DNA of 64,000 nt from Tanytarsus gracilentus (Eukaryota > Arthropoda > Insecta > Diptera > Chironomidae), in the NCBI GenBank assembly GCA_038502055.1, contig JAXRKN010000039.1, forward strand, positions 1,550,001 to 1,614,000, given 5' to 3'. Under the pieces are notes generated by a model. The model did no database searches. It was given only the letters and a program-made list of their open reading frames with translations, and had not been told where the DNA came from. The stretch's first letter is position 1. Each line of letters opens with the position of its first letter. Both the position numbers and the translations under genes were made by a program. Positions 1-12,900 of this stretch are shown in pieces.

Positions 1-854
1 GATTAGATTTATTTTTAATCTTTGACTTAAATTTGATAAGTTTATTCCAAATTTCTCGCCCCTTGATCTCGAGATCATCTTAACGACTCAAGGGTGAGGC
101 TTAACCATCATCTCCCTATTTAAAATCATTGCAAAATCTCCTCAATTACAATTTCGACATGAAAGCAATTTTTTTGTGTGATTTACCGTAATTTTTAGCT
201 TCTAAGATGACAGTGCAGCTCTTTTGACTTAAATTTTATTTTCGTGAGGAGCGGAAAATGTGTATAATGCATTCGAAATCATGCCGCCTGCCTATAAAAG
301 TAATAAATACTGATGTAACTAGGGCTTGCCGCAATTCATGCCTTAAAAATCCGCGTTTAGAAAGTTGAGGGTGTCAAAAAATCAAATTTGTAATTTGTAA
401 AAATGCCTTTTGTTTGTCTCGGCACTGGAATAATAAGGCTGAGAGGAGTCAGTGACGTTAGAGAGAGAACACAAGAGTGAGATGTGTGTAATAGACACGA
501 AAAAGTTCATTGAATGAATAACTTAAGAGAATTAATTTTCATAATTTATTGTATTCAATTCAATTCAATTTTGTTGCCTTCATTTAATTTTTTTCTCTCT
601 TTTGAAAAGAGAATTAAAAATAATCGCAAGCGCTTGCGGGGATTTTGGGATGATTTTTTTGTTTGCTAATTTTTGAAAAAGTTTTTTAGTTTAAAAAATA
701 GCAAAAAAATATTTTATAAAAACCTAACAACCATTTTTAATTCAACCACAAATTTCATCGCAAGGAGCAAAATATTTAGAGTTTCGTGTGATGTGTTTTA
801 CTCATGCAACCTTTCATTTATATTAATTTTTATAATTTCTTCTCTCATTCACAG
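1..854. other. Delta upstream intron sequence, no exon recognised
   Basis: No coding exon was recognised. The first visible Delta exon begins after a splice acceptor at 853-854 and lacks a start codon and signal peptide, so this stretch is most simply the end of a Delta intron whose 5' exon lies left of the window. Short open frames here are low-complexity and match nothing known. Confidence 0.6.
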
Positions 855-3800
855 ATTACACACATAACATGTTCCGGATTATTTGAATTAAGATTAAAGT
901 CATTTCGCAATGATAAAGGTGTAAATAGCATAGATCGATGTTGTACGGAGAAGCAAATGGTGAGCGGAGACTCATGTCTAGGAAGCTGTAAAACACGGTT
1001 TCAGGTATGCTTGAAGCAATATCAAGCTGAGATTGACACAACATCGCCATGTACATTCGGTTCCGCTGCGACACCAATTCTCGGTGATAATACATTCAAC
1101 TTTACGCAGCTAATACAAAATACCCAGCCGCAAAAGGGTGCATCAGTAGATCCAATTAGGCTTCAGTTCAACTTTACGTGGCCTGTGAGTATTCTTTTTT
1201 TATTTCATTTTTGTCCGCTTCCTCTGCGTGGATATTTTGAGGTTATTACATTCTCAAAAGGGATGGCAATAATTAACGATAAAAGTTTAAAATTTTGTGA
1301 ATCAAAAAAAGAAATTCAGAAAAAAAACGTAAAAAATTAAAAACCACTTCCTCGCGAGTTCAAAGCAATTTCTCTGTTTAAATAAATTCCATTGAATATT
1401 TAATTTAAAAAAGCATAATGATCTTCACTTACTCGCCTCATTCTTAACCGATTCGTGCCACTCGCTCTTCGGAGAGGAAAGAAAGAAGAAGCGACAAACA
1501 GACGTTCAATGATCATAATGAAATATGTACACACAAACATCAATTGAATGTCCAACAATATGATTGTTGTGTGATGGTGGAAAGATGAAGGCATAAATTT
1601 CATAAATAAATCATAAAAAAAGCCACAATGGAACACAATGCAGCACAAAAAAAGAGACGATAACAATTAAAAAATTACTGATGACTGATTTCTTTTCCTG
1701 CGACTCTCTTAAGGTTGCAAGCGAAATACAAATGCACTACAGCATCTGAACAAGTGCAACCGCAGCCGGAGATGCAAAAATCAAGTTTGCTATGTTGGTG
1801 CGAGAGAGAGAGCGGAGAGGAGAAAAAGCACACGATGCAGAAATTTTCCATACTTTTTAACATTTTGCACACACTCGATGAGCTGCACTTCACGTAGTTT
1901 TTTTCATATATTTTTCGCGGCACGGTTTCTCATTCCGAGGGCAATTTCTCTGTCTCACTTGCTGCTTCACATGTACATGTGAAATGTGATTAGGGCAGAT
2001 GATGGCTTTATGCACGATGCTCTAGGGGATTTTACGATGAATTTTAAAGAGATCTTTAACAGAAACAAACACGAAGAAAAAATGTTGAGATGGGTCTTCG
2101 GGGTGTCTATGGATGTGTGGAAATAATTCTTAGAAAAAGTAAAATTTAAAACAAACCGATGAAAATTAAAAAGCACCTCAACGCACCTCAAACTTGATCG
2201 ACATTTTCAACTCATTTTTATCATGAAATATTTCTTCATAAAAAGCGAATGAAAAAAACATAAATTCTTTTTTTCATGCTTGCGAAAAAAAAGTCTGTTT
2301 ACCAGCGCCAGTCAGCCAGTTAAATGCCTGCACTCTTTTTTTTCTCCTCGCCTGACGACGATCGTTGTTATCATTCAGTCAACGTATGTGAAATTGCAAT
2401 TGCATCGAGAAGGTTTCAAATTAAAAGGTAGTTTGTCTTCTCAACCACATGCACACGTCAATACATTTACATAATGCACAATTGTACTCGAAATGATTTC
2501 ATAAATTCCTAGATTATGTTTCAATGATGATTGCAAATTAATTTTTTTTTCGCCGATATTATCATATTTTCCCAGTTTCTCTCTTTATTTCATTTCCCAT
2601 TCAGTTGCGCGTGCACCAGCAACGGCATAAGAAGTCTGATTATATTAATATGAAAACAAACTATTGTTTTCAATATTTAATTGAATAAAATTGAGATATA
2701 AAACACCTGATTGTCAGATTATAGCGCAATAGCAACCTAGCGACGGTTCTTTCTCTCGGCTTGCGCGCGGGCGCTGTTTTCCTCACTTATCAAGATTTAA
2801 TGATGACAATTCAATTTTTTTTTCGTTGTGTTTTGTTCTGTGTAAGACATTAGGAGGAAGAGGAAGACAAAAAGCGATCACTAGCAGAGGTCTAAACACA
2901 GTCACTTAATCGTGAATTTCATTTTTTTTCGCTGATGCCACACTTTGAACATGTGAGAGAGTTTCACAGGGGTCTCATGGGGATAATAAGTTACAACTGA
3001 TACACGCGATGAAAAAAATGTTTTTTGTGGGAAGATTATGAAATATTTATGCTGATTTTGAAATTAAAAATTTTTTTGTTATTTTTTAAAATAATTAAAA
3101 TTCATTCATCAACATTTCAAGTTAAAGACTTTCAAAAATTTCCCTCCGTGCAAATTGCATCCATCATCATCTCCCAAGAGGCAACAGCAGCACCACCACT
3201 AGAGGCTATGGAGTACAAACTCTCCGATCTTCACTTTGAGAAATATAAAATTTCTTCTGGCGTTTACAATCGATCGTCCTTCGAAGATTGCAATGTGCAT
3301 GGGAGAGTTAAAAACTAAAATGCCAAACACGATCTACTGGCGAAAAAAAAATAAAGTTAAAAAGAAATTCACATAAGAAGCGAAGAACGTGTACAAGAGT
3401 AAGAAAGAGGTGGATGGAAGAAGAAGTTAAAGAACAGCCTGAATCGTTTTTCTTTCTCTCCTCTCGGGATCGTCGTAAAACATGACATAAGGAAAAAATT
3501 TCTCTCTCTCCGTACAAAACCATATGCCGCAAAAAAAAGTAAATTTTTTTTTGTATATCGAAGCCTAAGTGAGATCCGCTCAGAGCACTTCGATTGTTGT
3601 TGTCAGTGTGAGTTCGTGATGAAATGAACGGAGAGAGAAGGAACGACGAAAAAGCAGAAGTTTGTGCATTTTTATGTTGTACGCCTGAGTTATGTGAGTG
3701 TGTAGTTGTTGTTGTTATAAAACATCTGCTGCTGCTTCGCTGTTTCAGGTTTATGGCGGCCAAAATTATATTTTTTACCCGAAAAAAAAAGACTTCATGA

Positions 3801-6800
3801 ATTTTTATAAAGAGAAAAACATTTTTAGTGTCAAAAACACACGACGATGAAAAAAATGGAAATGAGAGAGAAAAGAAATCTATAAAAGCTTTTTTAAATT
3901 AATTAACTCTAAAATTCTCCTTTCTCGCGCTCATAAAAAATGCGTTGAAAGACAAACTCATCGCCCTCCCCTCATATTAAACGCTGCTATGTCGTGTGTC
4001 TTCTTCATTTTATGTAAACACAGTTCGATCGTTTTATTGGAAAAAGAAAATAGATTTATGGCTAGAGTCTTTTAGGTTTATAAAAAATTTAATTTTTGAT
4101 GTTTTCATTTAAATATTTCAAAACTCTCTTTTGACATTTTTAAGTCGAGTTAAGACTAAAGTTACGTCTTACTTCATGTCCTTACCTTAAACGAATTATT
4201 TTTTGGGCAGATTGTCCATACAATGTCATCGCCTGAACATCTTTACCAGGGTATTCGGCTGAATAAATTGTTGTTGTTGTAATTACAAAAATCGAGTTTT
4301 TCCTTAGATTTTGCTGCAAAGCAGTTAAAGACTATTTTTTATTAAATTCTTTGTGGTCTCTTCTTTCTATAAACACTTTTAGACCAGCCATAAACTTTCT
4401 ATATGAAGCAGGAAATTTTTTTTAAAAATTAACTAATGTGACACGGAAAATTTTTTCATCTGGCCGATCGACTAAACGGATCAAATCAATTAAGTATAAA
4501 ATTCCAAACACTTAATTTTAGTTAATGTACAAGTTGTACTATGTAAGAAAAATCATAAAAAAATTCCACAAAGCTTAATTAAATTTTAATTAATTAAAAT
4601 TGAATTGTCACGTTAGTTATCAACAAAATCTTTTAATCTTCATTTTGGAACGGCTGCAAACTTTTAGGAACCTAAAAGTTAAATTTTAAAATCAGTTTTG
4701 GAACTTTAATTAATAATCCATAATGAAATTAATACAAGATGTATCCAGGAAAATTAAAAACTATCATTTTTAAATCGCATTTTTTAAAACTCAACTCCAC
4801 CTATTCAGCCGAATACCCACCACTTTTCTTTCCCGAAAATTTTGCTTCTTTATCGAAGCAGCCAACACATAATGACTTTCTGGTTTTTGGCGCGTGTCGT
4901 TTGAATGGAAAATCACTTATATGTTTATGGCATGTCTGATTCGGGCGCTCTTGTCTTCTTCGCCTCAATTATTTTTCTTTTACATCTTCTCTCACTCGCA
5001 TTGAAAAACGTATGTTTGTACAAGTACACTCTCCAAGCATTTTCCATTCTGGGAAAGTTATTTCATATCTCTCTTTTATGTATTCAAGAAGTAAGAGCAA
5101 TCGAAACTGTTAAAATAATTAATATTTCAATCTTTCAGCATTGATGAATTCTCTTTAAATTTTTAGGGATCTGTTTGTGGATTGCGTCATAGTTTTAATG
5201 AATTGAATTTAAATTTTTAAATTTTTAAATCGAGTTAAAATCCTGGATTTAAGAAATTAATCCAGAGATTTAAATCTCAATTTTAAAATCATAAAACGTG
5301 ACACAACTCACAATCACTCTCCATTACTTCCATTTAAGTACAAACCTAGAATCGTGCTCTGCCTTCACTCTTCTCTCGCTATGGTGGCTCTCTTAAAGTG
5401 CCAGTTGATGATTATGCCGCACTCAATACCATGGGTCGATCATCGGCAGGCAAGCGGCGGCAGTCGAATGGAAATGAGAAATTCTAAACGAGAAACGTGT
5501 GCAATTGAAATTCGAATTGGAAAATTTCATTTCAATCTCCACTAATGAGCGTTTAATTTTTTTCTACTCGGTAATGAAATGAAAAGAAATGAAAGAAAGA
5601 GAGAAAAAAACGTTTTAATGCTTCAATCGGAATCGGTAATTAAATCGGTGGGGGCACTCTTCAAAAAAAATGTTATTTGTACTGCTTTTCGGTTGTGTCG
5701 ATATTGCTTGTGCTCCGGAAGTGGTTCAGACTCTCACTTCAAAAATCGATTGGTATATGAGTGAACGCACATGAAAAATGATGATTCTCTTTCCTGACAT
5801 TTGTAACCGAAACAAAGTCACTTTTATATGTTCTGATCAATGAGTGGTTTTTGTTAACATTTTGTATGGCGATCAAGAGCCATGCGATAAGGAATATGTC
5901 ATTCGATTTATGAGTGCTGGTAATAAAATTTCTACAAGCAAACTTGATTCATTTGACTTTGTGTTAGCTCTCTTTTAAAACTCAATTTAGTGCTAAAAAC
6001 CCCTCCAACATCCATACAGAGAAGACAGCGAAATTATGCGCATAATTAACTCCTAATTAATTAGTCAATTAACCAAATATAAAAATCTCATTTCTCTTTT
6101 GCAGGGCGCCTTTACGCTAATTGTCGAAGCTTACCATTTTTCAAATGACAGCAGTTCGAGATCGACAACCGGTAAGTGTCAATTTGGGGAGGAAAAGAAG
6201 AGAAGCTTGATACCACTAGCTGTGTTATTTCCATATTAAATAAAACAGATTTACTCTTTCAACAATATCATCAAAAAAGCAACGTGATACTTGATACGTC
6301 GCTTCGGTGTCTCATCGTCATTTAACTTCTTTTATACTTTTTCGGTCACATTATCGAATGGTGATTTCCTCACGGCTAACAATAATAAATAAATAAATTT
6401 TACAAATTTTTCGAGCCACACAAGCAACAACTTGAGAGTGAAATGACAATAAAACATTTTGAATTAAAGAAAAAAAGCTCAAACGTTATTTCCGAAAGAG
6501 ACTGCATATAAAAAAGTCCAACCTTGTAACTTGAGATGGACATTTTTATGTTGTTTTATTCATTTTTAGCGGGGTTTTAATGAAGTTTGAGAATGAGCTA
6601 AGTTTGTCCATGTGACAGGGTGGAATTTTAAAAATAACAACCTATAAAAAGTTTTAACGGTCAAAATTTTGAAGAAAAAAAAATTCGAAGAAATGATAAA
6701 AACAAGACACAAAAAAAATCACCTCATGAACCTTCACTTTAATTCATTCTCGAATATAATTCTCGCTCGTTGTTTTATCGTCGTCGTCAACACACAATTT

Positions 6801-6915
6801 AATATTGCCTTCCTCATCATATGTCGCTTGTTCTGTATTCTTCCATAATTTTTTTTAGTGTAACCCACGAAGTGGTGTAACACTTATATGCGCCTCTTTC
6901 CGTCCGTCCGTCCGC

Positions 6916-6946
<31 letters not shown>

Positions 6947-9900
6947 TCCTTCGAGATCTCGGCTCTGAGATAGCTAGAGCTTCTAGTTTTGCAAATGGTG
7001 GTCTATGAATTTAGATTCGGCATTTTAGGAATTTGAGGGTATGACACAGGTCGTGCATGGACAGCCCTAAATGCCATTTTTATACAAATTTCCTGTTATA
7101 TGTCTTCATGTAGGTCGTTGAACTCGTATTTGTTTCAGGAATCGATAGGCATTGATTATATTTGAGGAATGTCTTTAATGTCCATCCACTAGTGCCACCA
7201 ATGTCAATCAAGGCCGGCCGTAGTGCCCCTTGTCTTTTTAAGTTGGCTTCATGTACCTGTTGTCGTTTGTCGGAATTGATTAGATTGATGATTTTTGAAG
7301 AATGACTGTCCGGCGGCAGGGTGTCAAGGTGCCTTGCTTTTTTAAAAGTTGGTTTGTCCTCTTGCTCGTAATTGATCAGGAATTGATTAGATTGATGATT
7401 TTGAAGAATGCCGTCCGGGGCCAGGGTGTCAGGAATGCTCTATGTCCTTTTTTAAAAGTATGGCTTCATGTACTCATTGAAAGGATTTGCAGGAATGATT
7501 GGATGGATTGAAAATGGAACGAATGGAAAACGGAAGAATGGAAAATGGAACAAATGGAAAATGGAAAAATAGAAAATGAAAAAATGGAAAAGGAAAAATG
7601 GAAAAGGAAAAAGGAAAATGGAAAGGGGAAAATGGAAAAGTAGAAAATGAAACAAATGGAAAATGAAAAAATGGAAAATGGAAAATGGATAATGGAAATG
7701 GGAAAAGAAAAAATGGAAAATGGACAGTGGAAAAGAAAAATGGAAAAGAAGATGGAAAATAAAAAAATGGAAAATAAAAAAATGGAAAATGAAAACAGTG
7801 GGAGCCCTTTGGGAAGCAATTTGGGAAGAATTTGGGAAGAATTTTGGGACGCCCTTTTGCGAAGCCATTTTTGAGAAGCGATTTTTGGGACGCCAGTTTG
7901 GGCCGCCCTTGTTGGGAAGCCAGGTTGGGAAGCCCTTGGTGGGAAGCCATTTTTGGGAAGCCAAAAGGGGAGGCCAGAAGGGGAAGCAAAGGGGAAGCCA
8001 TACTGATCTGTTCCAAGTGGGTTACACGGCAACACCCACGTGTGGGTTTTGAAACATTTTTGTTCTTCTTGTGCTAAGAATAATATTAAAAATTATAAGT
8101 ATGTATACATGAAGAGAGAGCACAGTCTAACCCTTCCGTTTTGGTTCAGTTATTGTTCCACTTGTTTAATATTATAACGAAAAGTAAGAAGAGCGCTCTT
8201 TCGTACCTTCTCTTCCTTCTTCTATATAGAGAAATATCCATCCATACGTATACGATAAACGATGGCTTTTCTTTCCATCTTCACCACATCGTTTATGAGC
8301 ATGCTATAGTGAGTTGAAGTAAAAAAATCTCGAAAAAAAAACAAAAAAGCAATTCTTTAAATTTCCGGTCTGGTATTAATTCGAAGAAAAAAAATCATTA
8401 ATGGAAGTATGTGTTGTTGATGTGCATATACTCTCTTCACTGTCATACACACACTCCAACTGATATGCTCAACTCTTTCCCTCCTTTTCGGATTTTTGTT
8501 TTTAATTTTTTTTTTGGAAAAAAACGGAAGTGGTAAGGCTTGAGCCTTGTGCGTTTTCGTATATATGCATGACATGCACGCTTGACAAAGAGAATATAAT
8601 AGATTAATATTCTTATGGATGTAACTCAGTGAGCACACATTTATTAATTTAATTTTTTATGCGATTTTCCTCTCTTTTGTGCGATCATATTTGAAAGAAA
8701 ATGCACATTTGAAGAGAGAAGAATATGAAGCCAGAGGAATGAGGAATGTAACGCATCAAATTCTTTTTGATTGTCTCAGCAATTGTCATCAGAACTGGCG
8801 GATATGAGAAATTCATCAGAGACTTTTTGATAAAATATTTTTAAGTTGACTTTTCATAAAATTTATTTAAAGGATTTTAAATTAAATTTTGTCTTCGACC
8901 GCAGTCGCCTTCCGTTAGATTTTTTTTAACTGTCACCATCCGATCATAAAAAATTATTAAATTGAAACCCAAACAGCTACTTATTATGTTGTTCAATCGT
9001 CTAAATTACCTAAATATGTGATAGTTATCTACGTACATACACAAACACACTTGCCCTCATAAATTTACATATCCCTCAAAAATAAAATCACTTCGGTTTA
9101 CGATAGCTGTAATAATAGCTCGTTAGAAAAGCAACGAGAAACTTTTTGTCGCAGGAACCTTCCTTTCCTCCCAACATTCCATGTGCATTATGTTGTGTGC
9201 ATGTGTAATAGCGATCGGATGACTAAAAAACAAAACAACGAAAGATGAGAATCTAAATTGAAAAACTATGTGTTTAGCAACTATAAAATGAATATATTAG
9301 ACAATATGATGATGAAGTCTCATCTACCTTCTTTTATGATTACTCTTTGAATGACTGATGATTGTGTGACAAAAAATTTTATATTTTTTCTTTAGGCTTT
9401 TTATGAAAAAAATAAAAATATACAATTCTTTTGTAAGACGACACACGTAGGAGTCTCAAGTTAGCTTTTTGTGGAGGAGACTCGTTTTCACTCGTAAAAT
9501 GTTACAATGCCTGGGAATGCTAACTTTGTAAAGTTAGAGAACATAAAAAAGTTAAACATTTTTCATCCCTTAAAAAATTTCTATGGCGCACAGTTAAAAA
9601 ATCATTCGCACCTTCAAAATCCACAATCCACAATTTTTCTTCATACGAGACCAATAAAACTAAAATTAAGCATTGTGTTAAGTGACTCTTCTTCTTCCGT
9701 CTGTCAGTCTTCATCGCTCGTCTCTTCTACCTCATTTCGTGTGTGAAACAAACCAGTATTGTCCATTTTTAGCACCATTTCGTATATTAGATTAGAATAT
9801 TAATGATGTTTGTTGATTTTTCCAAGGATTCTCTATCGCGATGATTACGCACTCGCGTCTCTGACTCACATTATAAAAATTGTTAGATACATTTCCTACG

Positions 9901-12900
9901 AATCCACTTAAGTGAAAAATGTTGACTGATATGTCTGCCTCATCATTTCAAAATTGTTAGTTAATTTTTCATGCTTCTTTAGTCGAAGACGGCGTAACAC
10001 ATTGCGCCGCCGAGGCACATGGAGAAGAGAGTATTAGTAATCATCATTATTAGTTAGCGTTTCATGGTTTTATATTTTAGATAAACATTCAAATTATTCG
10101 AATAATAAAATTAAACAAAAATCATTTGCATTCCTTTTGTCTTAACAAGCGAACCGATGATGATCTCTTCGTGGTCTGGTGCTCGTGTGGGAAATTTTGG
10201 GTGGGATTTACTCTAAATTTTTAAAAATTTAATTTTTTTAAAAAAATTTTATTTACACTTTAGAGTAAAATTTTCCACCCAAAATCTCCCACAAGGAAAC
10301 ATTTTAAATTTCTTCTTGTTACTTCTTTATTTATTTATAACATTTTTACTTCTTTTTGGGAAGTTTTTACTTCGTTTGTTTCTTATGGCATGGCGAAGAA
10401 ACATTTTTCCTCATTTCTTGGTTTGTTTCGAGTGAGATCATTTATAGCATTCAAGCGTGAATTCTTCTACGATGATTATTATACTTACACACTCCGTGAA
10501 TGACTTCAAACTAGACATTGAGCACGCTTGTTTCGCGCTCTTCACTGAAATGACAATCTCATGTTAGCGCGAGCTAATGAGTGTCTAATTGGAAAAATTC
10601 TTTACATTGTTATTGTGCATGTTGGCTCAGCGAGAGAGTTTACGATCATAAATTTGAATTGTTGAAAACAAAATAGAAACATTGAGCAAAACATACAGAT
10701 GCGACACGCTGACATGACACCGAGAGAAATTATTGTCAATTGTCAAGTTTAAGTTTAGAGTTTTAAAACATTTCCTTCAGTGTTCAATATTTCATCTCAA
10801 TCCCAAACAACTCGGTCCTTATTCTTTTCAATTTTCTAAACTCCATCGACAAGAACAATAAAATTTTTCAAGATACTTTCGATAAATGAAAAATTGTTCT
10901 TGTTATCTTGGAAAAAAAATAATTTCTTATTCTTTCTTGTGAGAGATCCTAGAAAATTTTAAGAAGGATGTTGAAAGAGAGAGATGCGATAAAGATTTGA
11001 GTGTAGGAGAGTGGCAAAAAAAAGGATCGTCAAATGCTGCATTTTTGTGATAAATTCTTTTACCTGAGATGCTGCATATGACGCATGTTGAGCTAGAAGA
11101 GAAACTTTTTCGATGCATCGAAGAGAAATCTTAGAAAGACGAGCATATTGTAAGATGATCACCATGGACGTATTTGTGTGTAGGAAAGCTGCTTTTTTCT
11201 CCCATCGTCATCCATAAAAAATGAGCCTCTTTGGAACATCTTGAAAACTCTCTTCTTGCCACTCTCCTTCGCTTTGCTGGCAGATGTTTTACTCAGCTCC
11301 GAACAATTTATATCACAAACTCCGAGAGCATTAAAAAAGCGACCATGTGATACTACACAAAACACACGGCATTAAAGCAAAAAAAAAATAATAATATGAA
11401 CGAAATGTGTTTAGTGTAATTTGAATTTTAGGCCATTTTTATCCTGTTGCTGCTCATTTTTTTTTGTTCTTTGCGTTTTATTATTAAACATTTTGAGAGA
11501 CGCGCACATTTTGTGAACATGTGAAAATGCTCTAGATATCTTTTTCCAACTGAATCCCCACGTCTGCAAATCATGGCGTAGAAACTCGAGTTGAGTGGAT
11601 TAAGTTTCTAATTTATATTAGATTCAAATATTTCTTAACCGTTAAAATTTCCAGCAATTACATTAAATTCAATTTGATTGTTGAAAAATTTATCGATTGC
11701 AAATTCTTCACTCGCACAGCTAGAAATCAATCATTTTCTCTCGGCAATGATTTATCGCAAAGCAATTTTTCTCAATTTTCTTCTTTTCTCTTGCAGAATC
11801 GCTAATAGCTCGCTTCTCAATCCAAGGCGAACTCGGCGTCAGCGCTAATTGGAAACAATACTCGAGCCGTCAAACTACCAAAGAGATTGAATTTGAATAT
11901 CGCGTCACGTGTGAGTCCAACTATTATGGCGCGGGCTGCGAAGAGCTTTGCCGCGAGCGTGACGATAATTTTGGACACTTTGCGTGCTCGGCAAGTGGTC
12001 AACGCATGTGCTTTTCCGGTTGGCAGGGAGATTATTGTACAAAACGTAAGTGCTGAGAACTTTTTATTCGCTCTATGAATGAAATTCTTCTTTAATTGAG
12101 ATACAAGAATATTTTCATAATTTAAGAGTTGTTTCTTAAAAAGGATTACGGGGATTTTGATTAATGGTTCATTGATTGGAATTGAAATCTAGTTGTGTGT
12201 TCTATGATTTATGAGAATATTACTAAGTTTAAAATTGTTTCTAAGAAGCTTAGACTTTTTAAAGACGCAAGGATAATTTTATTTCAATCTCCTTAAAATA
12301 CTCTCAAAGTTCTTAATCTTCATGTTTAAAAGTCTCATTAATTAATGCTTTGCTCACTTTAGTCTCAAATTTACCTCTCTGCTTCGAAATTATGCTTAAA
12401 AATCTTTAACCCTGTATTAAAATTCTTCTTGGAATTGTTTTACAACTCAATTCATCCCTTATTCAATTTTTTACCTCATCATATCTGATTAGATCCAATT
12501 AGACTCATGACCACTATAAAATTCTTATTCGTGTCCAAGCAGATGTCTAATTGATGATTTTCTAATTACCTTGAATATCCTATAAGTATATCAACAGTGA
12601 ATAATGCATTTGATCACGATAGTTGTGCGATCGAGATGTTTTCAAGGGGGTGCGACTATTTTCTTTCAGTATCAACAAAATATGTTTAAAAGAGTTTAAA
12701 AAAATAAGTTTGCACCTCCTTTACGTTATCTTCCATCAAACTTCCCCTCACCTTCAACTTCCATAATAAATTGCTCTTTTTCGCATTTTTCGTTTCATTA
12801 TTAATTTAAATTTATTCAATCGCGTGCATTTTCATGAATAAAAAAGGGATATTAATGAAGAGTAGCAGAGAATGAATGTAAAACTTTTTATTTTTTGGAG

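Larger units (their letters stand above)
6852..8061 (+). mobile_element. element copy 1: Helentron/DINE-1-like non-autonomous repeat, in Delta intron
   Basis: First of five related copies in the window. The left end is TTTTTAG followed by GTGTAACCCAC (6858-6868). The right end carries the exact inverse GTGGGTTACAC (8017-8027), then a perfect stem ACCCAC-GT-GTGGGT (8034-8047), then GTTTTGAAACATTTTT. After the left end comes a (GTCC)n/(GTCT)n tract, then a region sharing the ~128-bp module of the other copies, then two minisatellites. No transposase or Rep/helicase reading frame is present. Long open frames inside come from stop-free tandem arrays. Classification is inferred from architecture; the repeated family itself is directly visible. 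Confidence 0.85.

Noticed and set aside
3025..3763. Possible small genes on both strands (97 and 151 codons)
   Set aside because: Low-complexity composition with poly-Ser/Phe/Lys runs from GA- and T-rich tracts, overlapping opposite frames, and location in a Delta intron. Nothing supports expression.
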